Translations under genes and position numbers: made by a program
Notes under the pieces: model-generated
Databases searched by the model: none
Seen by the model: only the letters and a program-made list of their open reading frames with translations
What the model was told of the DNA's origin: nothing
Part shown: positions 1 through 8,992 of the stretch, in pieces
Numbering within the stretch: position 1 is the stretch's first letter
Layout: each line of letters starts with the position of its first letter
Assembly (NCBI GenBank): GCA_028736075.1
Contig: CP117875.1
Location: forward strand, 3,534,001 to 3,598,000
Length of the DNA: 64,000 nucleotides
Source of the DNA: Chryseobacterium sp. KACC 21268
GTDB taxonomy: Bacteria; Bacteroidota; Bacteroidia; Flavobacteriales; Weeksellaceae
Direction: 5' to 3'

Positions 1-977
1 CGAAGTCCGTCCAGACCAGCATATTCTATCCACCAAATCGCGTTCTGAGCCATATAATTGACAACCATCGGATTACCTTGATTCATATCCGGCATTGTGG
101 TGTCAAACCAGCCGTCCATACAAGCGGCTTCGTCCACTTTAGCTGCATTAGTGTCGAATTGTGTGGTCATTCTGTAATTGCTTCTTTGGAAACCGTTTTT
201 CCCTTCTTCCCAATAATGAATCCAATCTTTGGACGGTAAATCCTGAATAATCCAACTTTTTGAACCCCAATGGTTAGTGACATAATCCATCACGAGTTTC
301 ATTTTTCGTTTGTGAAGTTCGTCCGCCAGATTTTTGTAATCGTCATTGGTTCCGTAGCGCGGGTCGATTTTGTAATAATCGCTTTGTGCGTAGCCGTGGT
401 AAGAATAGCTTGGCTCGTTATCTTCCAGCAATGGCGTGTTCCATAGCGTGGTAATGCCCAGTTCGCTAAGATAATCGAGGTTTTTTACAATTCCGGCAAT
501 GTCTCCGCCGTGACGTCCGCCAGTTTTTGTTCTGTCAGATTTCTCAGCTGTGTCCGGTGTGTTGTCATTTTTCGGATTTCCGTTGGCGAAACGGTCCGGC
601 ATCACCAGATACATTACGTCTGACGAAGTGTAAGAATCTCTGTTGGCAGAATTCTGTTGTCTTTGTTTGAATTCGTAATCGATGGTTTTGACGGTTTTGT
701 TTCCGTTTTTGAAATTCAGTTTGGTTTTTCCGGGCTGAATTCCGTTGGTGTCGATGGTTACGAAAAGATAGTTTGGATTTTCAACCTTTTTGACTTCTTT
801 GATTTTGATTCCGTTTGAGAATTCAGGTTGAAGGTTGTTGATGTCTTTTCCGTACACCAGGAGTTGAAGTTCCGGATTCTTCATTCCGCTCCACCAAAAT
901 GCAGGTTCTACTTTCTGAACCTGAGAATAGAAAATGGAGGAAAGGATGATTGAAGAAAATGTGATTATTTTTTTCAT
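1..977 (-). CDS. GH13 alpha-amylase family enzyme, cut by window edge
   Basis: Secreted glycoside hydrolase, probably a cyclomaltodextrinase/neopullulanase-type enzyme that cuts starch-derived oligosaccharides. The ATG at 977 begins a signal peptide (MKKIITFSSIILSSIFYSQ). Residues about 22-110 resemble the beta-sandwich domain that precedes the barrel in cyclomaltodextrinases. The catalytic barrel begins near residue 125 (VMYLVMPDRFANG) and shows conserved region I (MDYVTNH). The gene leaves the window at GLDGLR, the start of region II, so the nucleophile and C-terminus cannot be seen. It follows a transporter gene on the same strand and lies in the sus locus. Its leader (991-1004) shares a motif with the susC leader. 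The family call is firm; the exact substrate is inferred from context. Confidence 0.9.
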   Translation of the reverse strand, partial: MKKIITFSSIILSSIFYSQVQKVEPAFWWSGMKNPELQLLVYGKDINNLQPEFSNGIKIKEVKKVENPNYLFVTIDTNGIQPGKTKLNFKNGNKTVKTIDYEFKQRQQNSANRDSYTSSDVMYLVMPDRFANGNPKNDNTPDTAEKSDRTKTGGRHGGDIAGIVKNLDYLSELGITTLWNTPLLEDNEPSYSYHGYAQSDYYKIDPRYGTNDDYKNLADELHKRKMKLVMDYVTNHWGSKSWIIQDLPSKDWIHYWEEGKNGFQRSNYRMTTQFDTNAAKVDEAACMDGWFDTTMPDMNQGNPMVVNYMAQNAIWWIEYAGLDGL

Positions 978-1229
978 AAAATATTTTTTTTAAGGTCTAT
1001 ATTAAATTTAAACAAAATTCAGATACTACTGAGAATTAATTATTTGAAATTCTGTTTCGATAGTAATGAGAAATTTTAACGCAAAGTCCGCAAGGATTTT
1101 TTTTAATTAACTAACTGTTTTTAAGGTTCGCAAAGTTACTTCGACAAGCTCAGCATAAACTACAAACTCATCAAAGATTATTGTTTGTTCAAAAATTATT
1201 AAAGTGAATCATTATGTTTAAATATTGAT
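978..1229. other. Intergenic gap with degenerate repeat
   Basis: No gene is seen. The part nearest the GH13 start is its AT-rich leader. Positions about 1078-1145 contain AACGCAAAG and CGCAAGG/CGCAAAG units of a kind also found at about 27187-27265, so this is probably degenerate interspersed intergenic repeat material. Confidence 0.5.
991..1004 (-). promoter_or_regulatory. Leader motif shared with susC
   Basis: The plus-strand sequence TAAGGTCTATATTA lies 14 nt before the GH13 start. A copy differing at one base lies 15 nt before susC, and a partial copy lies upstream of the GH97 gene. The function is unknown; it could be a co-regulation site or a translation leader. Confidence 0.4.
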
Positions 1230-2225
1230 TTAAATCTCTACAATTTCTGCTCGTTTAGCAATTTTGTTAGCAAGCCAACTTACGTAGAATAATTGGAAGC
1301 TGTGATAAATCATTACCGGCAGTAAAAACAAAACTTTCTGCTCATCCGGAATTCCTAAAACCAAGAGGAATAAACTTCCGTGAACCAATGATTTCTTTGA
1401 ACCACAGAATGTAGTCGTGATGACATCTTTTGGTTTGAAGTTCAGTTTCTCGGCAATGAATTTCAAAATGTAATAGGTAGCGAAAAACAAAAAGACAACG
1501 CTTAAAGCCAAAGCAACAAAAACAAATGAAGGCACAGAAACGAAGATGTTTTCTATAAATGCTGTTGAAAAACTTTCGTAAACGATTAATAAAATTATCA
1601 GTCTGTCGAATTCTGAAATGACATTCGCGTATTTCGTTACCCATTTTTTGAAGATTGGATTAAGCAAAATCCCTAAGATAATTGGGAGCAAAACTTTGAG
1701 TAATAATTGCTGGATGATTTCGGATTGATTTCCACCTTCTCCATTTGATGTCAGGAAAAAACTCATCAAAAGCGGCGTCATTACGATGCCGATAATTCCA
1801 GAAATCGACGCATTGAAAATCGCTGAAGTGACGTTTCCTTTTGCTATGGAAACCATTACTACCGATGATGAAACCGTGGAAGGTAAACTTGCCAAAAAGA
1901 ATACAGAAAGCCAGATGTTGTAATACGATGTGTCTTTTAAAAACGGATAAAACATCAATGCCAACAATGGAAAAATAATGAAAGTTCCCGATTGAATCAG
2001 CAAATGCAGTTTCCAATTGGAGACGTCTTTTACGACTTCTTTCAGATTAAGCTTGAGTCCATACAAAAGAAAAATCCCGGCGATTCCCCAATCTATAAAT
2101 CCAGCCAGATTGAAATACTGATTGTAGGATTCGTGGAAGGGAATGACTTTCGCCAAGACGACCATTCCAATCAATAGGAAAAGGAAAATGTTTTGTTTGT
2201 TGAAAAGTTTGGAAATCCAATTCAT
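1230..2225 (-). CDS. Bile acid:sodium symporter-like transporter (BASS/SBF-like)
   Basis: Inner-membrane transporter of 331 residues with about nine to ten hydrophobic helices and almost no soluble parts. The sequence matches the SBF-like branch of the bile acid:sodium symporter superfamily: the loop after helix 2 (GIFLLYGLKLNL), the segment LASLPSTVSSSVVMVSIAKGN with its conserved small and Ser residues, and the late GSKKSLVHGSLF motif. The substrate in bacteria is usually unknown, so none is assigned. It sits between two starch-enzyme genes on the same strand, but a terminator at 2305-2341 separates it from GH97, so it need not belong to the starch regulon. The upstream 70 bp consist of short direct repeats of GTTGAT-type units. 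Confidence 0.88.
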   Translation of the reverse strand: MNWISKLFNKQNIFLFLLIGMVVLAKVIPFHESYNQYFNLAGFIDWGIAGIFLLYGLKLNLKEVVKDVSNWKLHLLIQSGTFIIFPLLALMFYPFLKDTSYYNIWLSVFFLASLPSTVSSSVVMVSIAKGNVTSAIFNASISGIIGIVMTPLLMSFFLTSNGEGGNQSEIIQQLLLKVLLPIILGILLNPIFKKWVTKYANVISEFDRLIILLIVYESFSTAFIENIFVSVPSFVFVALALSVVFLFFATYYILKFIAEKLNFKPKDVITTTFCGSKKSLVHGSLFLLVLGIPDEQKVLFLLPVMIYHSFQLFYVSWLANKIAKRAEIVEI

Positions 2226-2304
2226 TTTTTGTTGATGGTTGATAGTTGACAGTTGATGGTTTTTAATCCGTATTCTGTGAACAATTTATTGCTGAATAAT
2301 GGAA

Positions 2305-2341
2305 AAAACTTTGTCAAAGCGTTGAACTCTGACAAAGTTTT
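2305..2341 (-). terminator. Terminator of the GH97 transcript
   Basis: A perfect 12-bp stem, AAAACTTTGTCA paired with TGACAAAGTTTT, has a 13-nt loop and is followed on the minus strand by a T run. It ends transcription coming from the GH97 gene, after the repeat at 2358-2452. Confidence 0.85.
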
Positions 2342-2357
2342 GATTGAAGTAGAAACC

Positions 2358-2452
2358 CATAGCCCCGATTGCAGCGGTTACCCCACAGCAAGCCTTGGGA
2401 AAAGCTTTGGCGCGAGGAGTAATAGCGGAAAGCGGGATTAAGCTCCTAAAAA
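2358..2452 (+). repeat. Stem-loop interspersed repeat, copy 1
   Basis: A roughly 95-bp element beginning TAGCCCCGATTGCAGCGGTT and ending AGCGGGATTAAGCTCC. It is nearly identical to copy 2 (29839-29932) and related to copies 3 and 4. It lies between the stop codon of the minus-strand GH97 gene and that gene's terminator, so it is expected to be transcribed as 3' UTR. No protein is likely. Confidence 0.75.
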
Positions 2453-2512
2453 ACTACCCCCGATTTCCGAACAAGTTCGAAAATCTTCCCTTCAGGGAAG
2501 GGGAATTTCTTA

Positions 2513-4669
2513 TTATTTTATCGGTTTCAGGGAAATGGCGTAACCACCGCTTCTTACCAAGTGGATTGGAAGTTTGGTTTTGCTGTCCACTGTCTTTTTG
2601 TAGATTTTGTAACTCTGCGGATTGTTGATATAATCGGCATCTTTTCCGTCTTCGTAAACCGTCGCTTCGTACTTTTTGCCTTTGTCAAGGAAAGAAAAAT
2701 CTACGGTGTAGTCTCTTGGATTTTCGTCGGTAACGCCGCCTACAAACCAGTTTTCGGTTCCTTTGGCTTTACGTGCTGTGTGGATGTAGTCGCCAGGTTC
2801 CGCAGAAAGGATTTTGGTGTCGTCCCAATCTGCCGCAACGTCCTTGATGAACTGGAATGCGTCCATATGTTTTGCGTAGTTTTCCGGTAAATCTGCGGCC
2901 ATTTGAAGAGGCATATACATCACGACGTAAAGCGCCAATTGTTTCGCCAAAGTCGTCTGAACGAAACGTTTATCGCCTGGGAAATAGTAGTCCAATTTGG
3001 TTTGGAAAATCCCCGGCGTGTAGTCCATAGAGCCGCCCATCCATCTTGTAAAAGGCAGAATTGTCTGATGGTCTGGCTTGTTTCCGCCGAATGCTTCGTA
3101 CTCTGTTCCACGCGCGGCTTCTGCAGAAATATAATTCGGGTAAGTACGGCTTTCTCCACCAGGACGAACCGACTCGTGGGAGTTGACCATAATTTTGTAG
3201 TCGTTTGCTTTTTCTACGATTCTGTAATAATGGTTGATGGTCCATTGCGAATAATGGTGCTCGCCTCTTGGGATGATGTCGCCTACGTAACCCGTTTTCA
3301 CGGATTTGTAACCATATTTGTTCATCGTTTCGAAGGCTTTGTCAGACCATCTTTCGTAGTTTGAAGCAGAGCCAGAAGTCTCGTGGTGCATAATCAAATC
3401 TACGTTTTTGGAATGTGCGTAGTCATTCAACATTTTTAAATCGAAATCCGGATAAGGCGTGATGAAATCGAAAACGAATTCTTTGGAATGTCCGAACCAA
3501 TCTTCCCAGCCTGTGTTCCAGCCTTCTATCAACAAGCCCTGGAAACCGTTTGCCGAAGCAAAATCGATGTATTCTTTGACTTTTGTATTGTTGGCGGCGT
3601 GTTTTCCATTGGGTGTCAATTTAGAGAAATCGGTTTTTCCGATGTGAACATTTTCTGCTGTAGAGTACGCCCATTGGGATTTTCCGATAATCATTTCCCA
3701 CCAAACGCCCATATATTTGGTTGGTTTGATGTAAGATGTGTCTTTGTATTTTGTAGGTTCGTTCAGGTTGAACATCATTTTGGAATCCATTACCACTTCG
3801 GCTTTTGGCGAAATAATGATAGTTCTCCAAGGTGTAGTTGATGGTGTTTGGATGTAGCCTTTTGCGCCTTGTCTATCGGCTGTCAAATGTGTTTTGAATT
3901 TGAAATTCTGAGCGTCCACTTCCAGATGGGAAGCCGGATAATCCAGAACTGCCGCTTCGCCAACATTCACATAAAGAGGTTCTTTGCCTTCTTTTTTCAA
4001 CATCAAAGGTGACTGAACAGCATTTTTAATCAAAGTCTGAGAAGCGTTTGAGTCAAAAGCTTTCGGCCACTGAGTCGGGATTTCAGAGATTTTTGTAGTT
4101 TGATATTGGTATTCCTGAGAATCGTAATCTGCAACAATCCACCAAGCTTTCATATCTGTTGGGAAATCAATTTCGGAATCTTCCTCTCTGATGACGAAAT
4201 AATTCAGGTTTTTCTGTTGAGGAAACTCGTATCTGAAACCTAGTCCATCGTTGAACAATCTGAATTTGATGACGATGCTTCTGTCAGACGAAGTTTGGTT
4301 AAGAGTTACTGCCAACTCATTATAATCATTGATGTAATTCTTTTTCTCACCAAGAATTGGCTGCCAGGTTTCGTTTTTGGAATCTCTTTTTTCGGCAGTT
4401 TTTGTAAAGCCGTTGTTGAGGTCAAAACTTGCATCTTCCGGTTTTGCAATTTCGGAAGCGAACTTGATGGATGAATCTTTGAAAAGTCTCAATCCTAATT
4501 TGGAATCTTCTACAACAACATTTCCATTGTACTTTAAATTATAAAATGGAACGCCGTTCTTCAGTTGAAAATTTGCTTCGAATTTGCCGTCCGGGGACTT
4601 CAAACTTTGGGCATTGATCCCTGTAAACATCATAGAGAGCAAAGCTGCTCCAATGGTGAATTTTTTCAT
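2513..4669 (-). CDS. susB: GH97 alpha-glucosidase, SusB-like
   Basis: Secreted or periplasmic alpha-glucosidase that releases glucose from maltooligosaccharides. It has 718 residues, the usual GH97 size, with a signal peptide (MKKFTIGAALLSMMFTGINAQ), an N-terminal beta-sandwich, a TIM barrel and a C-terminal beta domain. Three glutamates, in MHHETSG (about 428), NSHES (about 498) and RGTEYEAF (about 522), are spaced 69 and 24 residues apart. This is exactly the spacing of SusB Glu439, Glu508 and Glu532, which points to the inverting glucosidase type rather than the retaining galactosidase type that uses Asp. It is the first gene after the susCDEF terminator and has its own 3' terminator. Confidence 0.93.
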   Translation of the reverse strand: MKKFTIGAALLSMMFTGINAQSLKSPDGKFEANFQLKNGVPFYNLKYNGNVVVEDSKLGLRLFKDSSIKFASEIAKPEDASFDLNNGFTKTAEKRDSKNETWQPILGEKKNYINDYNELAVTLNQTSSDRSIVIKFRLFNDGLGFRYEFPQQKNLNYFVIREEDSEIDFPTDMKAWWIVADYDSQEYQYQTTKISEIPTQWPKAFDSNASQTLIKNAVQSPLMLKKEGKEPLYVNVGEAAVLDYPASHLEVDAQNFKFKTHLTADRQGAKGYIQTPSTTPWRTIIISPKAEVVMDSKMMFNLNEPTKYKDTSYIKPTKYMGVWWEMIIGKSQWAYSTAENVHIGKTDFSKLTPNGKHAANNTKVKEYIDFASANGFQGLLIEGWNTGWEDWFGHSKEFVFDFITPYPDFDLKMLNDYAHSKNVDLIMHHETSGSASNYERWSDKAFETMNKYGYKSVKTGYVGDIIPRGEHHYSQWTINHYYRIVEKANDYKIMVNSHESVRPGGESRTYPNYISAEAARGTEYEAFGGNKPDHQTILPFTRWMGGSMDYTPGIFQTKLDYYFPGDKRFVQTTLAKQLALYVVMYMPLQMAADLPENYAKHMDAFQFIKDVAADWDDTKILSAEPGDYIHTARKAKGTENWFVGGVTDENPRDYTVDFSFLDKGKKYEATVYEDGKDADYINNPQSYKIYKKTVDSKTKLPIHLVRSGGYAISLKPIK

Positions 4670-4760
4670 TTGATTAAAATTATTTTTTTAAGGCCAAATG
4701 GAATCGCTTTGTATCATTTGCATTTTCATACAAATTTGTCCGTGGCAATCTCACTTTTCC

Positions 4761-4774
4761 TAAGGTTTATATAT
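4761..4774 (-). promoter_or_regulatory. Partial sus leader motif upstream of GH97
   Basis: TAAGGTTTATATAT matches the motif in front of susC except near its end. It lies about 92 nt upstream of the GH97 start, just past the susF terminator. A shorter TTAAGG echo lies about 15-20 nt before the start. The role is unproven. Confidence 0.3.
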
Positions 4775-4783
4775 GTTCTACAA

Positions 4784-4816
4784 TATAAAAAAAGTGTTGC
4801 AACTAGGCAACACTTT
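4784..4816 (-). terminator. Terminator of the susCDEF operon
   Basis: A 10-bp stem, AAAGTGTTGC with GCAACACTTT around a 6-nt loop, is followed on the minus strand by seven T. It closes the susC-susD-susE-susF transcript. Confidence 0.9.
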
Positions 4817-4838
4817 ATGATAATTACTCCACTAAAAA

Positions 4839-6275
4839 TTAGTTCATTTTTGTGAGCTTGTAAGTTCCTCTTTTCAAATCAACTGTAATGGTGTAAAAAC
4901 TATCACCACCGTTGAATTTGATATTACCATTGTGATCTTTTGGACCTATAAATCCGGTATTACCAGCTGATGTAATATTACCGTAATCCAAATTGCCCCA
5001 AGCCTGTTGCCCGATAAATTTAAATTCAGCGTTATCAGGAATTTGTCTGATCATTTCAAACTTTCCATTTCCAATCGGATTGAATTGTTCTGCAACTTCT
5101 GGCTTCCAATCTTGTATTGAACCAACAAGATAAAGGTTAGGAATATCCCAAGTCGCAGTCGTAGGTGTTACAGTTAAAGATTTAACTCCAAAATCTGCAT
5201 CAATTACTACTTTGTAAATCCCTGCTGCGCCGGTGAATTTCATGTTTTCGTGATCTCCAAACTCAACATTGGAAGATACCGTTTTGAAATATCTCTTTTC
5301 TGCATCTGTCGCAGGCAAATCAATACTGTAATTCAAAGGATTCCAATCTGCTTGTCCTAAAAATCTGAAGTTGTCCGGCTGCAGATAAGTGTAGATTTCC
5401 GAGATATTATCGTGCTTGTACAAATTGATTGATCCAGCAGCATCCCAACCAGCAGCTGAAGCAGCTCCTACAAGGAAGAAATTAGGATAATCTATTTGGT
5501 AAGGTGTAACTTTAAAAGTTACAACTGCCGACTTCAACACGATAGAACCACCTGTGGAAGTTGTGGATGCTGTTACTCTTACACTGATATCATTAGGTTG
5601 ACTCATAGTTGCACCAGAATTAACTACTGCAGTGTTGAGATCTTTATTAGTAACCGCTAATAGTTTAGCATTGGTTACTTCTCCCAATGAGGTAAAAGTT
5701 GTACTACCAGCTTTCGCTACTTCAACCAAATATTTGACATCTACACCATAATTAGAATAGTCGTTCCAAGTAATTGTAGTTGCAACGGCAGTTTGATCTG
5801 CAGAATTTAGTACAAGAGAACTTCCTGCTGTTGGTGCAGTGATAATAGGTCCCGCGATTGGATAAACAGTAACTGTAAAGTTGATCGCATTGGAAACTTC
5901 TGATCCAGATTCTACTCTAACATAGACTGTCTTTTCAGCATAAGGTGAGAACCCAGCCTGAAGAAGCTTACCATTAAAATCTCCAACTGTAGTTACAAAA
6001 GTGTTTGTTGAAGCTGTTCCTAAAGTCACTTTATTAGCAAAATCCTCAGTTGAAGAAAAAACAACTGTATAGTCCGATGAGCCAGTCTTGTCCCAAGTCA
6101 AAATAAAAGGATTATTCTTCATAGTTTCATACAACACATTACTTCCTAGAGAAGTGTCTTGTAATTTGAAGCTAGCCTCTGGTGTTGTCCAGTCTCTGTC
6201 CGCCTCATTATCACAGGCAGTGATAATGAAAGCAGAGACTAGTGCAACTATAAAATATTTAAATATATTTTTCAT
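4839..6275 (-). CDS. SusF/SusE-family outer membrane lipoprotein
   Basis: Surface starch-binding lipoprotein of 478 residues. The signal peptide ends in a lipobox (FIITAC, Cys21), so the mature protein is lipid-anchored. Residues about 25-260 form Ig/FN3-like beta domains typical of the SusE/SusF N-terminal region. Residues about 265-375 and 385-478 are two SusF-type carbohydrate-binding modules, recognisable from NFFLVGAASAAGWDAAGSI and NLYLVGSIQDWKPE with aromatic Trp positions, each ending in a YKVVIDADFG/YTITVDLKRG strand. Such proteins hold starch near the SusCD importer. It is last of the four-gene operon and is followed by a clear terminator. Confidence 0.88.
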   Translation of the reverse strand: MKNIFKYFIVALVSAFIITACDNEADRDWTTPEASFKLQDTSLGSNVLYETMKNNPFILTWDKTGSSDYTVVFSSTEDFANKVTLGTASTNTFVTTVGDFNGKLLQAGFSPYAEKTVYVRVESGSEVSNAINFTVTVYPIAGPIITAPTAGSSLVLNSADQTAVATTITWNDYSNYGVDVKYLVEVAKAGSTTFTSLGEVTNAKLLAVTNKDLNTAVVNSGATMSQPNDISVRVTASTTSTGGSIVLKSAVVTFKVTPYQIDYPNFFLVGAASAAGWDAAGSINLYKHDNISEIYTYLQPDNFRFLGQADWNPLNYSIDLPATDAEKRYFKTVSSNVEFGDHENMKFTGAAGIYKVVIDADFGVKSLTVTPTTATWDIPNLYLVGSIQDWKPEVAEQFNPIGNGKFEMIRQIPDNAEFKFIGQQAWGNLDYGNITSAGNTGFIGPKDHNGNIKFNGGDSFYTITVDLKRGTYKLTKMN

Positions 6276-6311
6276 AAAATGTTAAGTATTAATTAAGGGA
6301 ATATTTTGAAA

Positions 6312-7397
6312 TTATTCAGTAGGAATCAAAGTGTAATTTCCTGTCACATCATTGAAATAAACATCATAAGTCCACTCTGCTGACAATGGAATGTCTGCTC
6401 CGCCAGCTACTCCAACTCCATAATATTCACTGTTTGTTCCCCAATTGACATCCCAAGCATTATTGGCTCTGAATTTTAGAACGCCTGTTTTCAAACTTAC
6501 TTTTTTCGCCATCCATAAGTGCGCATCAAAAGTTGATTTTGTAAGCTGAACATCTGCACCATCCGTAGCGGTTCCAATCATTGAAATATTGTTGTAAGTT
6601 GTTCCTGGGTTAGTCACCGGAACAATTGTGTAAGTAAGATTCGAAGTATCCACAGTTAGTTTGTAATAACCTTCTGTAAAAACTTTAATATCTCCCGATC
6701 CACCATCTGTACTTAGCACACCAGTTGCTGAACCTAAACCAAACTGAGCTGCCCAGTCACCTTTTACTTTGATCATTTTGAATCCTCCAGCTTTAAACAG
6801 TCCAGTAAATTCGTATTTGCTGGCGTCAGATGTTTTCAACATTGGAAGCAAATTACCGTTTGTTGCAAGGTTATCCCAACCACCAGCTGTAGCATCACCA
6901 ATCAGGTAAAGATCTGTATAGTTGTATAGAGGTCTCGCTAAATAAGGTGTAATTGTAAGAGCACTGATATTAGAAGTTTGCAATAAATCATTATCTCCTA
7001 CGAATGAAGCGACTCTGATGTACATCTTCTGAGCTGCATCCGGAACCAATCCAATTTTCTTTGCTGCATTATTCATCTCAAGTGTAGTAAAAGATGAGTA
7101 AGTCTGTGACTGTGCAGTTGTAAACAAAGTTTGAGGATTTGTAAAAGCCTCTGTAGCACTAATCTCTATCTGATATTTTACTTCTACAGGAACTGTAAAT
7201 TTAGCAGCCTCCCAATTAATGGTTAGCGCAGGATTTGCTGGAAAATTAGAATCTAAAAACAAATTCTGAGCAGAAAGGTCCATTACTATTGGAGCCGACT
7301 GATTATCTATTGTTATGATTTCACGATCCTCACACGATGACAAACCCAATACAGTAGCCGCCGCTAGAAAAAAGTGTTTTAATATATTGTTTTTCAT
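6312..7397 (-). CDS. SusE-family outer membrane lipoprotein
   Basis: Lipoprotein of 361 residues with a lipobox signal (VLGLSSC, Cys22). After an N-terminal SusE-type domain (about residues 30-150) come two beta modules. The first begins DLYLIGDATAGGWDN and ends YYKLTVDTSNLTYTI; the second begins NISMIGTATDGADVQLTKS. The order susC-susD-susE-susF matches the Bacteroides sus locus, where these proteins bind starch at the cell surface. Gaps to its neighbours are only 36 and 23 bp, so co-transcription is likely. Confidence 0.88.
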   Translation of the reverse strand: MKNNILKHFFLAAATVLGLSSCEDREIITIDNQSAPIVMDLSAQNLFLDSNFPANPALTINWEAAKFTVPVEVKYQIEISATEAFTNPQTLFTTAQSQTYSSFTTLEMNNAAKKIGLVPDAAQKMYIRVASFVGDNDLLQTSNISALTITPYLARPLYNYTDLYLIGDATAGGWDNLATNGNLLPMLKTSDASKYEFTGLFKAGGFKMIKVKGDWAAQFGLGSATGVLSTDGGSGDIKVFTEGYYKLTVDTSNLTYTIVPVTNPGTTYNNISMIGTATDGADVQLTKSTFDAHLWMAKKVSLKTGVLKFRANNAWDVNWGTNSEYYGVGVAGGADIPLSAEWTYDVYFNDVTGNYTLIPTE

Positions 7398-7420
7398 TAT
7401 TTATAAAATTAATTGATTAA

Positions 7421-8980
7421 TTAATAACCAGGATTCTGTTTTAGATTCGGATTTACTGCCAAATCGTTGTTTGGAATTGGGAAGAGATTACGATATTCTC
7501 CAACAGCAACGCCATCTTTAACATTTCCTTTCCAAGGCCATAAATATGCTGAGGTCGTGAATTTTCCGAAACGGATCAAATCTGTTCTTCTTGTCATCTC
7601 CCAAGATAGTTCTCTGGATCTTTCGTCAAGAATAAAATCTAAATTAAGTACTGAAACTGTTGAAGCATTTGCTCTGGTTCTGATAGCATTCACATATCCT
7701 AACGCGTTGCTCATACTACCACCGCCGCCGCGGACTACAGCTTCTGCATACATTAGATAAACATCTGCCAATCTGTACATTGGCAAATCAGTATCTACCC
7801 ACTGTACGTCTTGAGCAGCACCTCCGTTGCTTTTCAAATTTTTATATTTGATGAACGCATAGCCATCATTAAAGTTTCCTAAATCATTAATTTCTAAAGT
7901 TTGACCATCTTTGTAGAAACGACCTCTTAAATCTGCAGGCTCAAACTTGTTTACGAAAGCTTTAGTCGTTCTAAGACCACCCCATCCTCCGTTGACTCCG
8001 AATTGTGCAGGATCCATTGATCCACCAATTGCAGCGTGTACTAAGTAAGTTGTTCCCCCATTGGTTTGAGTTCTAACACCGTCATAAACAACGGAGAATA
8101 TATTCTCTGGGTTGTTAACATTATTATCAGCCAAGAATAAATTCTCATACTTTGGATTCAATCCGTATCCTGCAGAAATAACTTTGTCGCAATTAGCGAT
8201 GACATCGGCATTTCTTTCTGTTCCAGTGTAAACTTTAGCATTTAGATACAAACGTGCCATTAAACTCCAAGCAGCAGCTTTATCCAATCTTCCGTAATCA
8301 TTTGTTTTGGGAGCTTTCAATTCTGCTTCTGCCTCTTTTAGCTGTGTTTCTACATAATTAAAAAGATCAGCCCTCATAATTTGTTTTGGAAGAGTTCCCA
8401 ACGTATTTTCATCTACGAATGGCGCATTACCGTACAAATCCAGAACATGATAGTATGCTTGAGCTCTTAGAAATTTAGCTTCAGCTCTCATTGCTTTTGC
8501 TTCATCAGCATTAGCACCTGAAATACCGTTAGCACTAAGCTTTTCGTCTGTTGTATTTCTTATAAATTCATTACAATAAGCAATTTCAGTATATAATCTA
8601 TAATACATGGCATTATTGAACTCATTCGCAGGCGTCCAGATCATTTTATGAAATTCATGTAATGTTCCGTCATTCCATCCAATAACAGCTTCATCAGTAG
8701 TTATAACTTGTAAGGTATAAAGTAAACGAGTATATATAGAGAAACCACCGTCGATATCTGCTACATCACCACTTCCGTCACCACCTTCTTGACCGCCCAC
8801 AGCCAATCCACCGTAAAGCTTAGCCAAAATACTTTTATAATTAGCAAAATCTTTATATAAACTTGCAGCAGTAACATCTGTTATCGGTTCTTGCTTCAGA
8901 TCATCAACACAAGAACTTACCGTTAATGTTAATCCTAGCACCGCTGCTGTTAATATTCCTTTTATTTTGAATTTTTTCAT
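7421..8980 (-). CDS. susD: RagB/SusD family nutrient-binding lipoprotein
   Basis: Surface lipoprotein lid of the SusCD importer, which captures oligosaccharides and passes them to the TonB-dependent channel. It has 519 residues with a lipobox signal (LTVSSC, Cys24), then the TPR-like helical fold of SusD: LYKDFANYKSILAKLYGG near the N-terminus, AEAKFLRAQAYYHVLDLYGN in the middle, and the conserved DLPMYRLADVYLMYAEA and LDERSRELSWEMTRRTDLIRFGKF segments near the C-terminus. It ends in the usual IPNNDLAVNPNLKQNPGY pattern. The gene lies 12 bp after susC in the direction of transcription. Confidence 0.95.
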   Translation of the reverse strand: MKKFKIKGILTAAVLGLTLTVSSCVDDLKQEPITDVTAASLYKDFANYKSILAKLYGGLAVGGQEGGDGSGDVADIDGGFSIYTRLLYTLQVITTDEAVIGWNDGTLHEFHKMIWTPANEFNNAMYYRLYTEIAYCNEFIRNTTDEKLSANGISGANADEAKAMRAEAKFLRAQAYYHVLDLYGNAPFVDENTLGTLPKQIMRADLFNYVETQLKEAEAELKAPKTNDYGRLDKAAAWSLMARLYLNAKVYTGTERNADVIANCDKVISAGYGLNPKYENLFLADNNVNNPENIFSVVYDGVRTQTNGGTTYLVHAAIGGSMDPAQFGVNGGWGGLRTTKAFVNKFEPADLRGRFYKDGQTLEINDLGNFNDGYAFIKYKNLKSNGGAAQDVQWVDTDLPMYRLADVYLMYAEAVVRGGGGSMSNALGYVNAIRTRANASTVSVLNLDFILDERSRELSWEMTRRTDLIRFGKFTTSAYLWPWKGNVKDGVAVGEYRNLFPIPNNDLAVNPNLKQNPGY

Positions 8981-8992
8981 TGTCTTAAATTA